60,850 bases of DNA from Elusimicrobiota bacterium (GTDB taxonomy: Bacteria > Elusimicrobiota > Elusimicrobia > FEN-1173 > JAKLIF01), in contig JAKLIF010000011.1 in assembly GCA_022709755.1 (NCBI GenBank), positions 1 to 60,850 of the forward strand. The letters run 5' to 3'. Numbering within the stretch: the first letter of the stretch is position 1; every line of letters starts with the position of its first letter. Below the pieces are notes generated by a model. It saw nothing but the letters and a program-made list of their open reading frames with translations, had not been told where the DNA came from and did not search any database. Made by a program: the position numbers and the translations under genes. Positions 42,693-51,617 of the stretch are shown here, in pieces.

Positions 42693-44764
42693 GTATAAGC
42701 CCCCTCTGTTTTAGAAACGGTCCCCGGTTTGGCGGCCCCACGGGCCTCCGGACCGGGATTCAGACCGGCTGCCGGCGATAATTCCACAGGCGCGTCCATC
42801 GGCAACCGGACAAAAAATTCGCTTCCCTTCCCGACGGTGGATTCCACCCATATTTTCCCGCCGTGGGCCTCCACCGCCAGCTTGCAGAACGTGAGGCCCA
42901 ATCCGGTCCCGACCCGAAGCTTCTGCTTCTTCCCCTCGGCCTGGCCGAACTTCTCGAAGATCTTCTCCAAATATTCTTTCGATATCCCCTCGCCGTTGTC
43001 CCACACGCTCAGGATCACGGCGGAGGAATCCGGCTCCATCCTCGCCCGGAGGGAAATCTCCGCCCCCGTGGGCGTGTGTTTCAGCGCGTTCTGAAGGAGG
43101 TTCGTCATCACGCGATAGATCAGGTCCCGGTCCGCGCGGATCGTCGGAAGACTCCGGGGGATCTCGACGCTCACCATCTTCTTTTCCCGACGGATGTTCG
43201 CCTCCAGATCGTCCACGCACTCGGCGGCCAACTCCAGGATGGAGAAGGCCTCCCGGCGCACCTCGAGCCGCCCTTCCTCCATCTTGGCCATGTCCAGCAG
43301 GTTCTGGATGAGCCGCAGGAGGTCCTTGCCGGACTTCGACGCCAAGGACAACATCTTCTTCTGTTCCGGCGTCACGGCCCCGATGGCCTCGGAAGACACG
43401 TAGTCGATGCAACCCAGAACCCCCGACAGCGGGCTCTTCAGGTCATGGACGATCATGTGCGTCAGATCCCGCTGGGACATGGACAGGCTCTCCAGCGATT
43501 CCGCCATTTTATTAAATTCGTCGGCCAAAGTCTGAAGTTCATCGCTCATGTTCGCGACGATCCGGTGTTTCAGATCCCCGGTACCGATCTTCTGGACTCC
43601 GTCCTGCAACTGCCTGAGCGGTTCCAGAATATGCCGTACCAACGACGCGCCGAAGAACCAGATCAACCCCCCCACCATCAGGGCGATCAGCACGGACCGA
43701 TTCCTCATCTTCCGGACAGGTCCCAAGGCCTCCTTGAGAGGCCGGGCGACGATGATGCCCCATCCCAAACCCGGAATGCGGTGATGGATCATGACCATCC
43801 GCTCCCCCTCGTCACCCTCGTGCGTATGGAATTTTCCCGTGGGGAGTCCCAACTCCTCGGATTGTCCTTCCAGAAATTCCTTCACCACCGTCCGGTCGGC
43901 CCACTTCTCGTGGGCGAAAACACGGTCCCGGACAGGATGGGCCAGCAAATTCCCCTTGGGATCGACCACTGCGGCGAATCCCTTCTCTCCCACCGAGGCA
44001 TCGTCCACCAACTCCCAGACCTTTTCCAGCGAGACGCGCGCCAGGAGCACCGCCCCACGCGACTGTTTCCCTCGAGGAGGGCGCGCAGATCCGGCGGAAG
44101 ACTGCTTCATATTCCCGAGGAATTCCTCGGGGTTCGACTCGTCCCCGACGAACGACGGATTGGACGGCACCGAGATGAACATCTGCGGGCCTTGATCCCG
44201 GCTGGCAAAAAAGACGGGACCGACGTAGGACATCCGCCGAAGGCCCGGACTACGGAATTCCTCGCGGCGGGAACGGTTCACATAGTTGGTGGCGCGAAAG
44301 AGTTTGGTCCCCCGGCGCACGATCTTCACGATCTCCATCCCGTCCGACCCCAGGACGGAACATTCCATCAGATAGGGGTAGCCCTTCATGAAATCCACCA
44401 GGATCGCCCCCTGGGCGGCGGGAGCCGCCGCGATGAAATCCCGCTGTCGGACGATGGTCAGCAGAAGCGTCTTGACGTTCCCCACATGTCCCACGATGCG
44501 GTCTCCGATCCGACGGGCCACCTCCTGTTGCTGTTCGACGGAGATGTTCAAGAGGGACCGACGGCTGATGATCGTCAGGACCCCCGCCGTCAGGATCATC
44601 GGGATGATTCCGGAGAGGATCACCAGAGCCATCAAGCGGACGCGGAGACTCTTCACGGAAAGAGAAGGGCCGTACCGGCCGGCCCACTTTTGAAACAGCG
44701 GGGCCACTCGTTGACGGAGCCCTTCTGTCAACGGGATCGTGCGCCGACGGATCCAATCACTCAT
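42689..44764 (-). CDS. Transmembrane sensor histidine kinase (Cache-HAMP-HisKA-HATPase)
   Basis: A 691-residue kinase: first membrane helix about 45-70 (LMALVILSGIIPMILTAGVL), large periplasmic Cache-like sensor to about 350, second helix (SVLIALMVGGLIWFFGASLV), HAMP (LQDGVQKIGTGDLKHRIV), HisKA (DLTHMIVHDLKSPLSGVLG) and HATPase (NLLQNALKHTP, VWDNGEGISKEY, GTGLGLTFCKL). It is located between 5'-nucleotidase and the response regulator with 4-nt overlaps. The periplasmic Cache domain suggests direct sensing of an external small molecule; phosphate or nucleotide is a context-based guess. Confidence 0.93.
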   Translation of the reverse strand: MSDWIRRRTIPLTEGLRQRVAPLFQKWAGRYGPSLSVKSLRVRLMALVILSGIIPMILTAGVLTIISRRSLLNISVEQQQEVARRIGDRIVGHVGNVKTLLLTIVRQRDFIAAAPAAQGAILVDFMKGYPYLMECSVLGSDGMEIVKIVRRGTKLFRATNYVNRSRREEFRSPGLRRMSYVGPVFFASRDQGPQMFISVPSNPSFVGDESNPEEFLGNMKQSSAGSARPPRGKQSRGAVLLARVSLEKVWELVDDASVGEKGFAAVVDPKGNLLAHPVRDRVFAHEKWADRTVVKEFLEGQSEELGLPTGKFHTHEGDEGERMVMIHHRIPGLGWGIIVARPLKEALGPVRKMRNRSVLIALMVGGLIWFFGASLVRHILEPLRQLQDGVQKIGTGDLKHRIVANMSDELQTLADEFNKMAESLESLSMSQRDLTHMIVHDLKSPLSGVLGCIDYVSSEAIGAVTPEQKKMLSLASKSGKDLLRLIQNLLDMAKMEEGRLEVRREAFSILELAAECVDDLEANIRREKKMVSVEIPRSLPTIRADRDLIYRVMTNLLQNALKHTPTGAEISLRARMEPDSSAVILSVWDNGEGISKEYLEKIFEKFGQAEGKKQKLRVGTGLGLTFCKLAVEAHGGKIWVESTVGKGSEFFVRLPMDAPVELSPAAGLNPGPEARGAAKPGTVSKTEGAYT

Positions 44765-46365
44765 CGGGCCTTCTCTCCTTCCCCGATCCGGCGGATCCGT
44801 CCTTCGAGGCGGCTGGCGACGGATGATGCCCCCCGGATCGCCTCGCACTCCGCGTCGAAAAGGTTGATCTTCGTGTCGACGGTGTTCACCCCTTTTTCAA
44901 AATCATCGAATCCATCGCCGCCCGACGCCAGGAACGAGTTGGTGACGATCTGATAGGCACGGGACTCCTCCAACGGGTAACCGCCGACCACCACCTCTTC
45001 CACCCGTTGTCCGACGGGAGAGTCCGGACGATACGCCATCGACATTCCGGACAGTTGCAGGATCCCGTGACGGCCGGAGACGCTCGTTTCCAGAATGTTC
45101 CGGATCTGCCGGCCCGTCAGCATCATCGTGACCAGCGTATTCTCGAAGGGAGAGACGTAATAGACGTCGCGCACGAGGAGCGGGCCTTTCCGGAAATCGT
45201 CCCGGATCCCGCCTGAATTCTGAAAAGCGATCTGGGCGCCCGTCCGGCGGCGCATGACGTCGGTCTGCCAGTTCCCCATCAGGGACTCCCCGGAGCGGTT
45301 CCGGGTGATGTCCGTCACGGCACGGCCGAGCACTTGGTCCAAATCCCGGCCCAAGATCGCGGAGGCCTTCTTCCTCTGTTCGGCGACGAACGCCTTCATC
45401 TCCGCCTGTTCCCCCCAACGGTCGCGCCTCAACGGAATGAGACGATAACTCATCCGGGACACCTTTTTACTCGCCGAATCCCAATCGATCCGGACCTTGC
45501 CGACCCAACCGAGCCGGCTCCCGGCCTGAACGACCATCGTGTCTCCCACCCATTGGGGGTCCGGGAACGGCGTGTGGCTGTGCCCTCCGATGATCACGTC
45601 GACCCCTTTGACGGAACGCGCCAAGGCCGCGTCCCCCGATCCCTTCTCGGGCGAAAACCCCCTCCAACCGCAATGGGTCAAAGCCACGATCACCTGGGCC
45701 CCCCGGCGGCGGAGTTCCCTCACGCAACGTTGTGCCGCCGCGCGCTCATCCTCGAATTCGATCCCGCGGATGTTCTTTCCGACGACCATCTCACGCGTCT
45801 CCGGGGTCAGCAAACCGAAGATCCCGACGTTCACGCCCGAGACCGTCTTCACGAGGAACGGCCTCAGAGCCCCTAACCGGCCGTCCCCATCGCGCACGTT
45901 CGACGCCAAAAAAGGGAACCGGGCCTGTCCCATCAGACGGGACAACGCCTCGACCCCGAAATCGAACTCATGATTGCCAAGAGCCGCCGCATCGTAACCG
46001 AGACGGTTCATGCACTCGACGACGGCCTCTCCCCGGGTCAGATTCCCCTCCGGCGTCCCCTGAAAAAAATCCCCGCCGTCCAGGAGCAGATAGGGTTTAT
46101 CCTCGGGCCGGCCCGACCAGCCCGCCGTATCCCGTTCCAGATAGGCGGACAGAACGGCCATCCCGCCCTGAGGGGCCGGAGAAGACGGCGGGACCTCCCG
46201 GGGCATGATCCAACCGTGCATGTCGTTGGTATGGTAGAGGGTGATCTGGACGACCTCGGCCGGGACGGCCGAAGCAAAACAACTCGAGAGGAACGCGATG
46301 CCAAGACAGCGGGCAGCGCGCTGAAAACGGCGAAAGGAACGACTAGCGGAACCGGACCTCGTCAC
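44761..46365 (-). CDS. Secreted 5'-nucleotidase / 2',3'-cyclic phosphodiesterase (UshA-like)
   Basis: A 534-residue protein with signal peptide (ARCLGIAFLSSCFASAVPA; a Cys in the hydrophobic part is not a clear lipobox). N-terminal calcineurin-like metallophosphatase: LYHTNDMHGWI, LLDGGDFFQGTP, ALGNHEFDFG, ALTHCGW and IGGHSHTPFP. C-terminal nucleotidase domain: NSGGIRDDF, PFENTLVTM and ASGGDGFDDFEKG. It would turn nucleotides into nucleosides and phosphate in the periplasm. The gene lies between the kinase and the DUF47/Pit pair with 4-nt overlaps, a tight functional link to phosphate uptake. Confidence 0.93.
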   Translation of the reverse strand: MTRSGSASRSFRRFQRAARCLGIAFLSSCFASAVPAEVVQITLYHTNDMHGWIMPREVPPSSPAPQGGMAVLSAYLERDTAGWSGRPEDKPYLLLDGGDFFQGTPEGNLTRGEAVVECMNRLGYDAAALGNHEFDFGVEALSRLMGQARFPFLASNVRDGDGRLGALRPFLVKTVSGVNVGIFGLLTPETREMVVGKNIRGIEFEDERAAAQRCVRELRRRGAQVIVALTHCGWRGFSPEKGSGDAALARSVKGVDVIIGGHSHTPFPDPQWVGDTMVVQAGSRLGWVGKVRIDWDSASKKVSRMSYRLIPLRRDRWGEQAEMKAFVAEQRKKASAILGRDLDQVLGRAVTDITRNRSGESLMGNWQTDVMRRRTGAQIAFQNSGGIRDDFRKGPLLVRDVYYVSPFENTLVTMMLTGRQIRNILETSVSGRHGILQLSGMSMAYRPDSPVGQRVEEVVVGGYPLEESRAYQIVTNSFLASGGDGFDDFEKGVNTVDTKINLFDAECEAIRGASSVASRLEGRIRRIGEGEKAR

Positions 46366-46976
46366 GTCATTTTAACGAGAATATCTCCGACGATATTGGC
46401 GGCTTCATCTCCCCGGTCGGCCGCATTGGACATGTGCCGGTAGATTTCACGCATCTTCAGTATTTTGACGACGTCGTCCGTCTTAAACAGATCCACGAGC
46501 GCTTCCCGATAGCGGTGTTCCACGAAATTCTCCGCCTTTTTGGCGCGCACGATATGTTCACTGCATACCGTGGCGTGCGTCTTGATGCAGGCGATGGAAG
46601 CCAGGATGTCGCGCGAGGCGTTGTAGAGCCCCTCCGCCATCTTCTTCATATGGTCATTGGGGGTCACCTGGAAGAGGATCATCTCCTCGACGGTAGATTT
46701 CGCGTAGTCCACCATATCGTCGACGGTGCGGGAGAGGGCGTAGATATCCTCCCGGTCGAACGGGGTGACGAAGGACTGGTTCAATTCGGCCACCAGGATG
46801 CGCCGCATCTCGTCGGCTTCCTCCTCCAGGTGCATCACGCGTTGGCCGTTCCCCGGGGTGGGGTCTTGAACGTAATCATAGAGGGCCTTCATCCCCTCGC
46901 TCGTCTTCTCGGCCTGCTCCTTCAACATCCGGACGAAGTCCCGTTTCGGCGGAAAAAAGAAATCTCGAAGTCCCAT
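46362..46976 (-). CDS. DUF47 / PhoU-like Pit accessory protein
   Basis: A 204-residue all-helical protein: LRDFFFPPKRDFVRMLKEQA, HLEEEADEMRRILVAELNQS, TPFDREDIYALSRTVDDMVD and SNAADRGDEAANIVGDILVK, the acidic E/D-rich helices of DUF47 (PhoU-like) proteins. These genes are commonly beside Pit phosphate permeases, as here (3-nt gap), and are thought to regulate them. The stop overlaps the 5'-nucleotidase start. Confidence 0.94.
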   Translation of the reverse strand: MGLRDFFFPPKRDFVRMLKEQAEKTSEGMKALYDYVQDPTPGNGQRVMHLEEEADEMRRILVAELNQSFVTPFDREDIYALSRTVDDMVDYAKSTVEEMILFQVTPNDHMKKMAEGLYNASRDILASIACIKTHATVCSEHIVRAKKAENFVEHRYREALVDLFKTDDVVKILKMREIYRHMSNAADRGDEAANIVGDILVKMT

Positions 46977-46979
46977 AAG

Positions 46980-47999
46980 TCAGTTCCCCCCTGTAACGAT
47001 TTTGATAATCACTTGGATACACCAGTACATCACGGCGGAAACAAGTGCCGAAGCCGGGATGGTGATCACCCACGCCGCCAAGATATTCCCCGCCGTCTCC
47101 CATCGGACCGCCTTGATTCTCTCGGCACATCCGACCCCCGCGATGGACGATGAGACCACATGCGTCGTCGATACGGGTCCCCCGAGGATCGCCGCCCCCA
47201 TGATAACAGCAGCCGATGACATCTGAGCGGAAAAACCATTGATGGGGCGGAGCTTGAATATCTTGTTGCCGACAGTCTTGATGATGCGCCAGCCACCGAA
47301 CATCGTTCCCAGCCCCATGGGGATCGCGCAAAGGAACATCACCCAGAACGGGACATGAAAAGTAGTCAGGTACCCTTGAGACAGCAACGTCATCACGATG
47401 ATTCCCATGGCCTTTTGCGCGTCATTGGCACCATGAGACAATGCAAGCCCTAACCCTGAAAATAGTTGCGATTTTTTATAAATCTCCCCCGCTTTGGGTG
47501 TGAGCCCCCGCGAAAGGTAAGTCAATATCTTCTGGAAAATGTAGCCGGCCACCAATCCCAAGAGAGGCGATGTAATCAATACGATAACGATGGTAATCAA
47601 ACCATGGTAATTCAAATGAGAAAAACCCGATGCCGCCACCACCCCTCCCACCAACCCCCCGACCAACGCATGACTGGAGGAGGAGGGTAATCCAAAATAC
47701 CATGTGGCCAGATTCCAAATGATCGCCGCCGATAAACCAACCAATGCCACCAGAGCCGTTACGGCAGTCGGATCTACGATTCCCTTTCCAATCGTCGCGG
47801 CGACTGCCGTCCCGAACAAAAAAGGACCGATAAATTCGGCGATGGCCGCCATCACCAACGCCGTTTCCGGTTCGAACGCCCGCGTGGATATCAACGTCGC
47901 AACGACGTTCGCAGCGTCGTGAAATCCATTCGTGAAATTAAAGGTAACAGCCAGTATAACGACAGCAGCAGCCAGAAAAAACGCTGAATTCAGTTCCAT
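46980..47999 (-). CDS. pit: Low-affinity inorganic phosphate transporter (PiT family)
   Basis: A 339-residue permease of about ten membrane helices with the two PiT signature repeats: TFNFTNGFHDAANVVATLIS and LALSHGANDAQKAMGIIV; also LPSSSSHALVGGLVGG and GPVSTTHVVSSSIAGVG. It imports phosphate with H+ or as metal-phosphate. It is the first gene of the phosphate/exporter run and has a strong promoter 36 bp upstream. Nucleoside phosphorolysis consumes phosphate, so uptake here suits the catabolic genes nearby. Confidence 0.96.
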   Translation of the reverse strand: MELNSAFFLAAAVVILAVTFNFTNGFHDAANVVATLISTRAFEPETALVMAAIAEFIGPFLFGTAVAATIGKGIVDPTAVTALVALVGLSAAIIWNLATWYFGLPSSSSHALVGGLVGGVVAASGFSHLNYHGLITIVIVLITSPLLGLVAGYIFQKILTYLSRGLTPKAGEIYKKSQLFSGLGLALSHGANDAQKAMGIIVMTLLSQGYLTTFHVPFWVMFLCAIPMGLGTMFGGWRIIKTVGNKIFKLRPINGFSAQMSSAAVIMGAAILGGPVSTTHVVSSSIAGVGCAERIKAVRWETAGNILAAWVITIPASALVSAVMYWCIQVIIKIVTGGN

Positions 48000-48022
48000 C
48001 GAAGAACCTTTCTCTTGTTGTA

Positions 48023-48065
48023 GTTACAAACTAGGATTGTAACAAGTGGTCTTTTGGTATGTCAA
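48023..48065 (-). promoter_or_regulatory. Promoter and operator-like inverted repeat of the pit operon
   Basis: On the minus strand TTGACA (48060-48065), an 18-bp spacer and TACAAT (48036-48041) form the best promoter in the window. A perfect inverted repeat, GTTACAA (48023-48029) and TTGTAAC (48037-48043) with 7 bp between, covers the -10 and start region and could be a repressor site. The 84-bp gap 48000-48083 holds nothing else. Confidence 0.65.
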
Positions 48066-48083
48066 CAAATAGATGAACGGGAT

Positions 48084-49844
48084 TCAAATTTCCAAAACCC
48101 GCAAAAAATCCGGTGATACTGGCAATCCCAATTTCAGAGCCTGTCTTACGTCATTCCGAGCACCGTTGACGTCTCCCATTGAAAAATAGACGATCGCCCT
48201 ATTATTGTAGGCATGTCCATAGTCAGGTTTAAGACATATCGCTTTTCCGTAATCCTCGATCGCTTTATCCTTCAATCCCATCCGCTGATACAAGTTCCCC
48301 CGGTTATAATAGGCCTCGCCGTCCTCGGGATCCAGAGCGATCACCCGATCGAAATCGGTCAACGCCTCCTCAAGATAACCCGAGTCCAGCCGGGCCACCC
48401 CTCGGTTATGCAGGGCCTGGACGAAATCCGGTCTCAAACGGAGCGCTCGGTTGAAGGAGAAAATCGCCGTCCGATATTCTTTCCGCCTGAGTTGAAGGAG
48501 CCCCCGGTTGTTCCAAGCCTCCACATGATACGGGTTCAACACCAACACCCTTCTGAAATCCGCCTCGGCTTGGGAATCCTCTCCGTTTTGATAGAAATAG
48601 AGCCCCCGGTTATTATAGGCGAACGGGGTCGCTGGATATTTCGACAAGACGTCGTTCCAGAGTGACAAGCTGTCACGCCAGACCGCCGTCCGTCGATGTG
48701 TCAATATACCCAGGCCCACGACCCAGAGCGCGACGAACAGAAAGATGCCCCTCCGCCAATAGAGTCGCGGCGGCCCCCCCCACAACAGCCGGAGAAGCTC
48801 CCCCCCGGCGTAAAACAGTCCGAGAGAAGCCAAATAATGGTAGCGGTCGTTCGTCACCGAGATGTCCGGCAACGGCAATAACTGACTGACCGGCAAAAAC
48901 ACGATCAAGAAAAACCCGGTCCCGAACAACGCGGGAGGGAATCGATGCCGGACCCGCCAGACCATGCCCAACACAAGGGCCAGAACGACCGGGGAACCGA
49001 TATACGAGACGGAAATCCGATCCGGATACGGATAAAGGCATGAGAGGTTGAATGGCAGGAGCGTCTTCATCCATTGAAACAACACCGAATAGGACGGAAG
49101 GAAGAATCGGTCGACCCATCTGGGACCATCGCTCAAGACCGAGGGCGCCCAGGTCCGGTATTCCGCGAAAAGGTTGACCGTCACGGCGAGAAAACATAAA
49201 AGGAAAAATGGCGTCTTCTCCGCCCACGCGTTTTTAAGAGTTGACGGACGGGCGGATCGGTCCATCCACAACAGGACCAGAGGGAACGTCACGGCCATCA
49301 CCTTCGACAAAAGGGAGAGGAGAAAAAGAATCAGACAGAGATAATAGAAACGCCGGCGGGTCGTCCGGAGGAAAAAACCATAACTCAACAGCGCTCCCAG
49401 ATAAAAGGACGAATACAGCACATCCTTGCGCTCCGCGACCCACGCGACGGATTCCACGTGCAACGGGTGGATCCCGAATAGGAGAGCGCTGAACACGGCC
49501 ACCCAGAGGTTTTTACTCCACAGGAAGACCAATCCCAGCGCCAACAGGGCGTTGATCACGTGAATGAGCAGGTTCGTGGCGTGATACACCGCCGGGGACG
49601 GCCCCCACCATCGCCATTCGACGGCATAGGTGAGCATGGTCAGCGGGTGGTAATGCCCCACATGGAAGGAGGAAAAGAGCCGGGCGATCCCGGCGGGAGA
49701 CAAGGAGCGGATGGAATGGTTATTGACGACCAACAACGGGTCGTCCCAATTGACGAAATCGTGTTTCAGCGCGGGGAGATACAGGAGGGCGATCAGTCCG
49801 GCGACCAAAACGACGGAGACCCAAACACATCGATGCCGTGTCAT
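48084..49844 (-). CDS. DUF1736/TMTC-like membrane protein with TPR repeats (copy 1)
   Basis: A 586-residue protein: about ten membrane helices in residues 1-390 with the acidic loop motif FVNWDDPLL after helix 1 and HPLHVESVAWVAERKDVLYS, typical of GT-C-fold DUF1736/TMTC proteins, followed by four to five TPR repeats (AYNNRGLYFYQNGEDSQAEA, AWNNRGLLQLRRKEYRTAIF and so on). Relatives include O-mannosyltransferases and many uncharacterised bacterial proteins. ATG 49844 is chosen because the upstream in-frame stretch lies in non-coding sequence. Probably lipid-linked sugar transfer at the membrane; the donor is unknown. Confidence 0.85.
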   Translation of the reverse strand: MTRHRCVWVSVVLVAGLIALLYLPALKHDFVNWDDPLLVVNNHSIRSLSPAGIARLFSSFHVGHYHPLTMLTYAVEWRWWGPSPAVYHATNLLIHVINALLALGLVFLWSKNLWVAVFSALLFGIHPLHVESVAWVAERKDVLYSSFYLGALLSYGFFLRTTRRRFYYLCLILFLLSLLSKVMAVTFPLVLLWMDRSARPSTLKNAWAEKTPFFLLCFLAVTVNLFAEYRTWAPSVLSDGPRWVDRFFLPSYSVLFQWMKTLLPFNLSCLYPYPDRISVSYIGSPVVLALVLGMVWRVRHRFPPALFGTGFFLIVFLPVSQLLPLPDISVTNDRYHYLASLGLFYAGGELLRLLWGGPPRLYWRRGIFLFVALWVVGLGILTHRRTAVWRDSLSLWNDVLSKYPATPFAYNNRGLYFYQNGEDSQAEADFRRVLVLNPYHVEAWNNRGLLQLRRKEYRTAIFSFNRALRLRPDFVQALHNRGVARLDSGYLEEALTDFDRVIALDPEDGEAYYNRGNLYQRMGLKDKAIEDYGKAICLKPDYGHAYNNRAIVYFSMGDVNGARNDVRQALKLGLPVSPDFLRVLEI

Positions 49845-49864
49845 TTCAAAAAACCGGTTGACCC

Positions 49865-51541
49865 TTATGACCCGCGACGCCGATGGCCCATCAACAATCT
49901 CTCCAACTGGACCGCACGCGGATATCCGCGCTGTTTGGCCTCCAACATCCATTTCCAGGATTCCTCGTAATCCTTCTGCGCGTATCTCACCAAGGCCAGG
50001 TTGAAATAGCTCGGAGCAATGTCTGGATTCAACGCGATCGCCTTCCGCAGGTCAGTCTCCGCCTCGGCCAACCGCCCCATCAACCTCAACGTGTTACCCC
50101 GGTTATTGTAGGCGACAGCGCCATCGGGGCTGATCGCCAGACACCGGTCGAAATCGGCCAGGGCCCGATCGTATTCCTTGTTGTTCATCAGCAACACTCC
50201 CCTGTTGACGTAGGCCTTCGCGTGTTCAGGATCGATCTTGATGGCCATCGTGTAATCCTCGTAGGCCTGTTGCATCATCCGGACGTCGTCATAGGCCACC
50301 CCCCGGTTGTAGTAGGCGTCCTTGGCTTCCGGATAGTGAAGAATCACGTCCGTCCACAGAGTGATGCTGTCCTTCCAGACGGCACAGCGATGATGCGCCG
50401 CCACGCCGAACATCATGACGGTTCCGACCAGCGCCGGGACCAACACGTTGAAAGCCCAGGGGAACCGACGGCAGAACAAGATTCCCCATTCGCAGGCGAG
50501 GAGGAACAATCCGATCGACGGAACATAACTGTAACGGTCGTTCGTGATGGATTTTTCAGGCAAAGAAAGGAGCTGAAGAACGGGCAGGCTCGTCAGGAGA
50601 TAAAACCAGAGCCCCCACAGCCGTCCGCCCAGATATTTATTGATGCGGTAGATCCCCCATCCCAACCCGGCGAGCAGAAGAGGCGACGCGTAGAACACTC
50701 CCGTAAAGAACGGGCTGGTCCGGAACGGGGAAGTATAGATGATCGACAACTTCGTGGGCCAGACGGTCTTCCACAGTTGGAACAACAGGATATAGGACGG
50801 GTAGAACACCTTTTTAAGAAATGAGACCTGCTGAACTCCCTCCTCCTGATGCGCGAACAGCACCAGCGACCCGATCAGGCCGGCGACCAGGAAGAACCCG
50901 ATCTTTTCCAGGAACACCCGTCTCTCCCATCGGCGGCCTTCGGCCCAGTCCACCAACAACAACACCGCGGGGAACGTCACCGCCATCGCCTTCGACAACA
51001 TGGACGAGACGAACAGCCCGACACACAACCAATATTTTTTCCGCGAACCCGTCCGCACGTACTGAAGGTAACTGATCAATCCCCCCAGATAGAAGAGGGC
51101 ATACAGCACGTCTTTCCGTTCCGTGACCCAGGCGACCGATTCCACGTGCAGCGGATGTATTCCGAAAAGGAGCCCGACGACCATCCCGACCCACATCGGT
51201 CCTCCCGACAACGACACCAACCAGAACACCAGCCCCACGTTGACCAGATGAAGAAAAAGATTGGTCGCATGATACCCCTGGGGGTTGAGTCCCCAGAGAC
51301 GGTATTCGACCGCATAACTCAGGACGACCAACGGGTTATAGTGCCCCAGGTTGAACGACGAGAATATCCGTTTGATCCCGGCCGGAGAGAGATCACGGAT
51401 CAACCCGTTCTTCATCAGCACTTTATTGTCGTCCCAGTTGGTGAAACCGTTATCGAGACAGGGACTCATCACCAGCGCCGTGAGGGCGATGATGAACACC
51501 AAAGGCAACCATGCGGGGAATTGAGGTTTGTTCTGATTCAT
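49865..51541 (-). CDS. DUF1736/TMTC-like membrane protein with TPR repeats (copy 2)
   Basis: A 558-residue paralogue of the next gene downstream with the same layout: membrane helices to about 390, FTNWDDNKVLMKNGLIRDL, HPLHVESVAWVTERKDVLYA, then TPR repeats (DAYYNRGVAYDDVRMMQQAY, AYVNRGVLLMNNKEYDRALA). The two are 20 nt apart and similar throughout, which points to tandem duplication. A divergent 76-bp intergenic region separates it from the plus-strand flavoprotein gene. Predicted GT-C-type glycosyltransferase; target unknown. Confidence 0.85.
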   Translation of the reverse strand: MNQNKPQFPAWLPLVFIIALTALVMSPCLDNGFTNWDDNKVLMKNGLIRDLSPAGIKRIFSSFNLGHYNPLVVLSYAVEYRLWGLNPQGYHATNLFLHLVNVGLVFWLVSLSGGPMWVGMVVGLLFGIHPLHVESVAWVTERKDVLYALFYLGGLISYLQYVRTGSRKKYWLCVGLFVSSMLSKAMAVTFPAVLLLVDWAEGRRWERRVFLEKIGFFLVAGLIGSLVLFAHQEEGVQQVSFLKKVFYPSYILLFQLWKTVWPTKLSIIYTSPFRTSPFFTGVFYASPLLLAGLGWGIYRINKYLGGRLWGLWFYLLTSLPVLQLLSLPEKSITNDRYSYVPSIGLFLLACEWGILFCRRFPWAFNVLVPALVGTVMMFGVAAHHRCAVWKDSITLWTDVILHYPEAKDAYYNRGVAYDDVRMMQQAYEDYTMAIKIDPEHAKAYVNRGVLLMNNKEYDRALADFDRCLAISPDGAVAYNNRGNTLRLMGRLAEAETDLRKAIALNPDIAPSYFNLALVRYAQKDYEESWKWMLEAKQRGYPRAVQLERLLMGHRRRGS

Positions 51542-51583
51542 ACCGGTGATTTCTTCACCACGATCAGGGTGATTTCATTATGA

Positions 51584-51589
51584 TACAAT
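51584..51589 (+). promoter_or_regulatory. Candidate -10 box for the plus-strand flavoprotein gene
   Basis: In the 76-bp divergent gap TACAAT (extended as ATGATACAAT) lies 29 bp before ATG 51618, in an AT-rich stretch. No convincing -35 is seen. AAGGAG at 51593 is too far for the start; GGAAAGAG closer in may serve as ribosome site. Confidence 0.35.
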
Positions 51590-51617
51590 TTTAAGGAGAG
51601 TCGGAAAGAGTCAAAAC

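Noticed and set aside
42315-44764. PhoB/PhoR as identity of the two-component pair beside phosphate genes
   Set aside because: The response regulator is a receiver only, without the PhoB DNA-binding domain, and the kinase has a large Cache-like periplasmic sensor unlike PhoR.
42863-44953. 696-codon plus-strand frame opposite the sensor kinase
   Set aside because: The minus-strand kinase has complete HAMP, HisKA and HATPase motifs; the opposite frame is a codon-phase shadow.
48023-48043. GTTACAA/TTGTAAC repeat as an intrinsic terminator
   Set aside because: It is AT-rich, overlaps the -10 box of pit and is not followed by a U-tract on the strand that would need termination.
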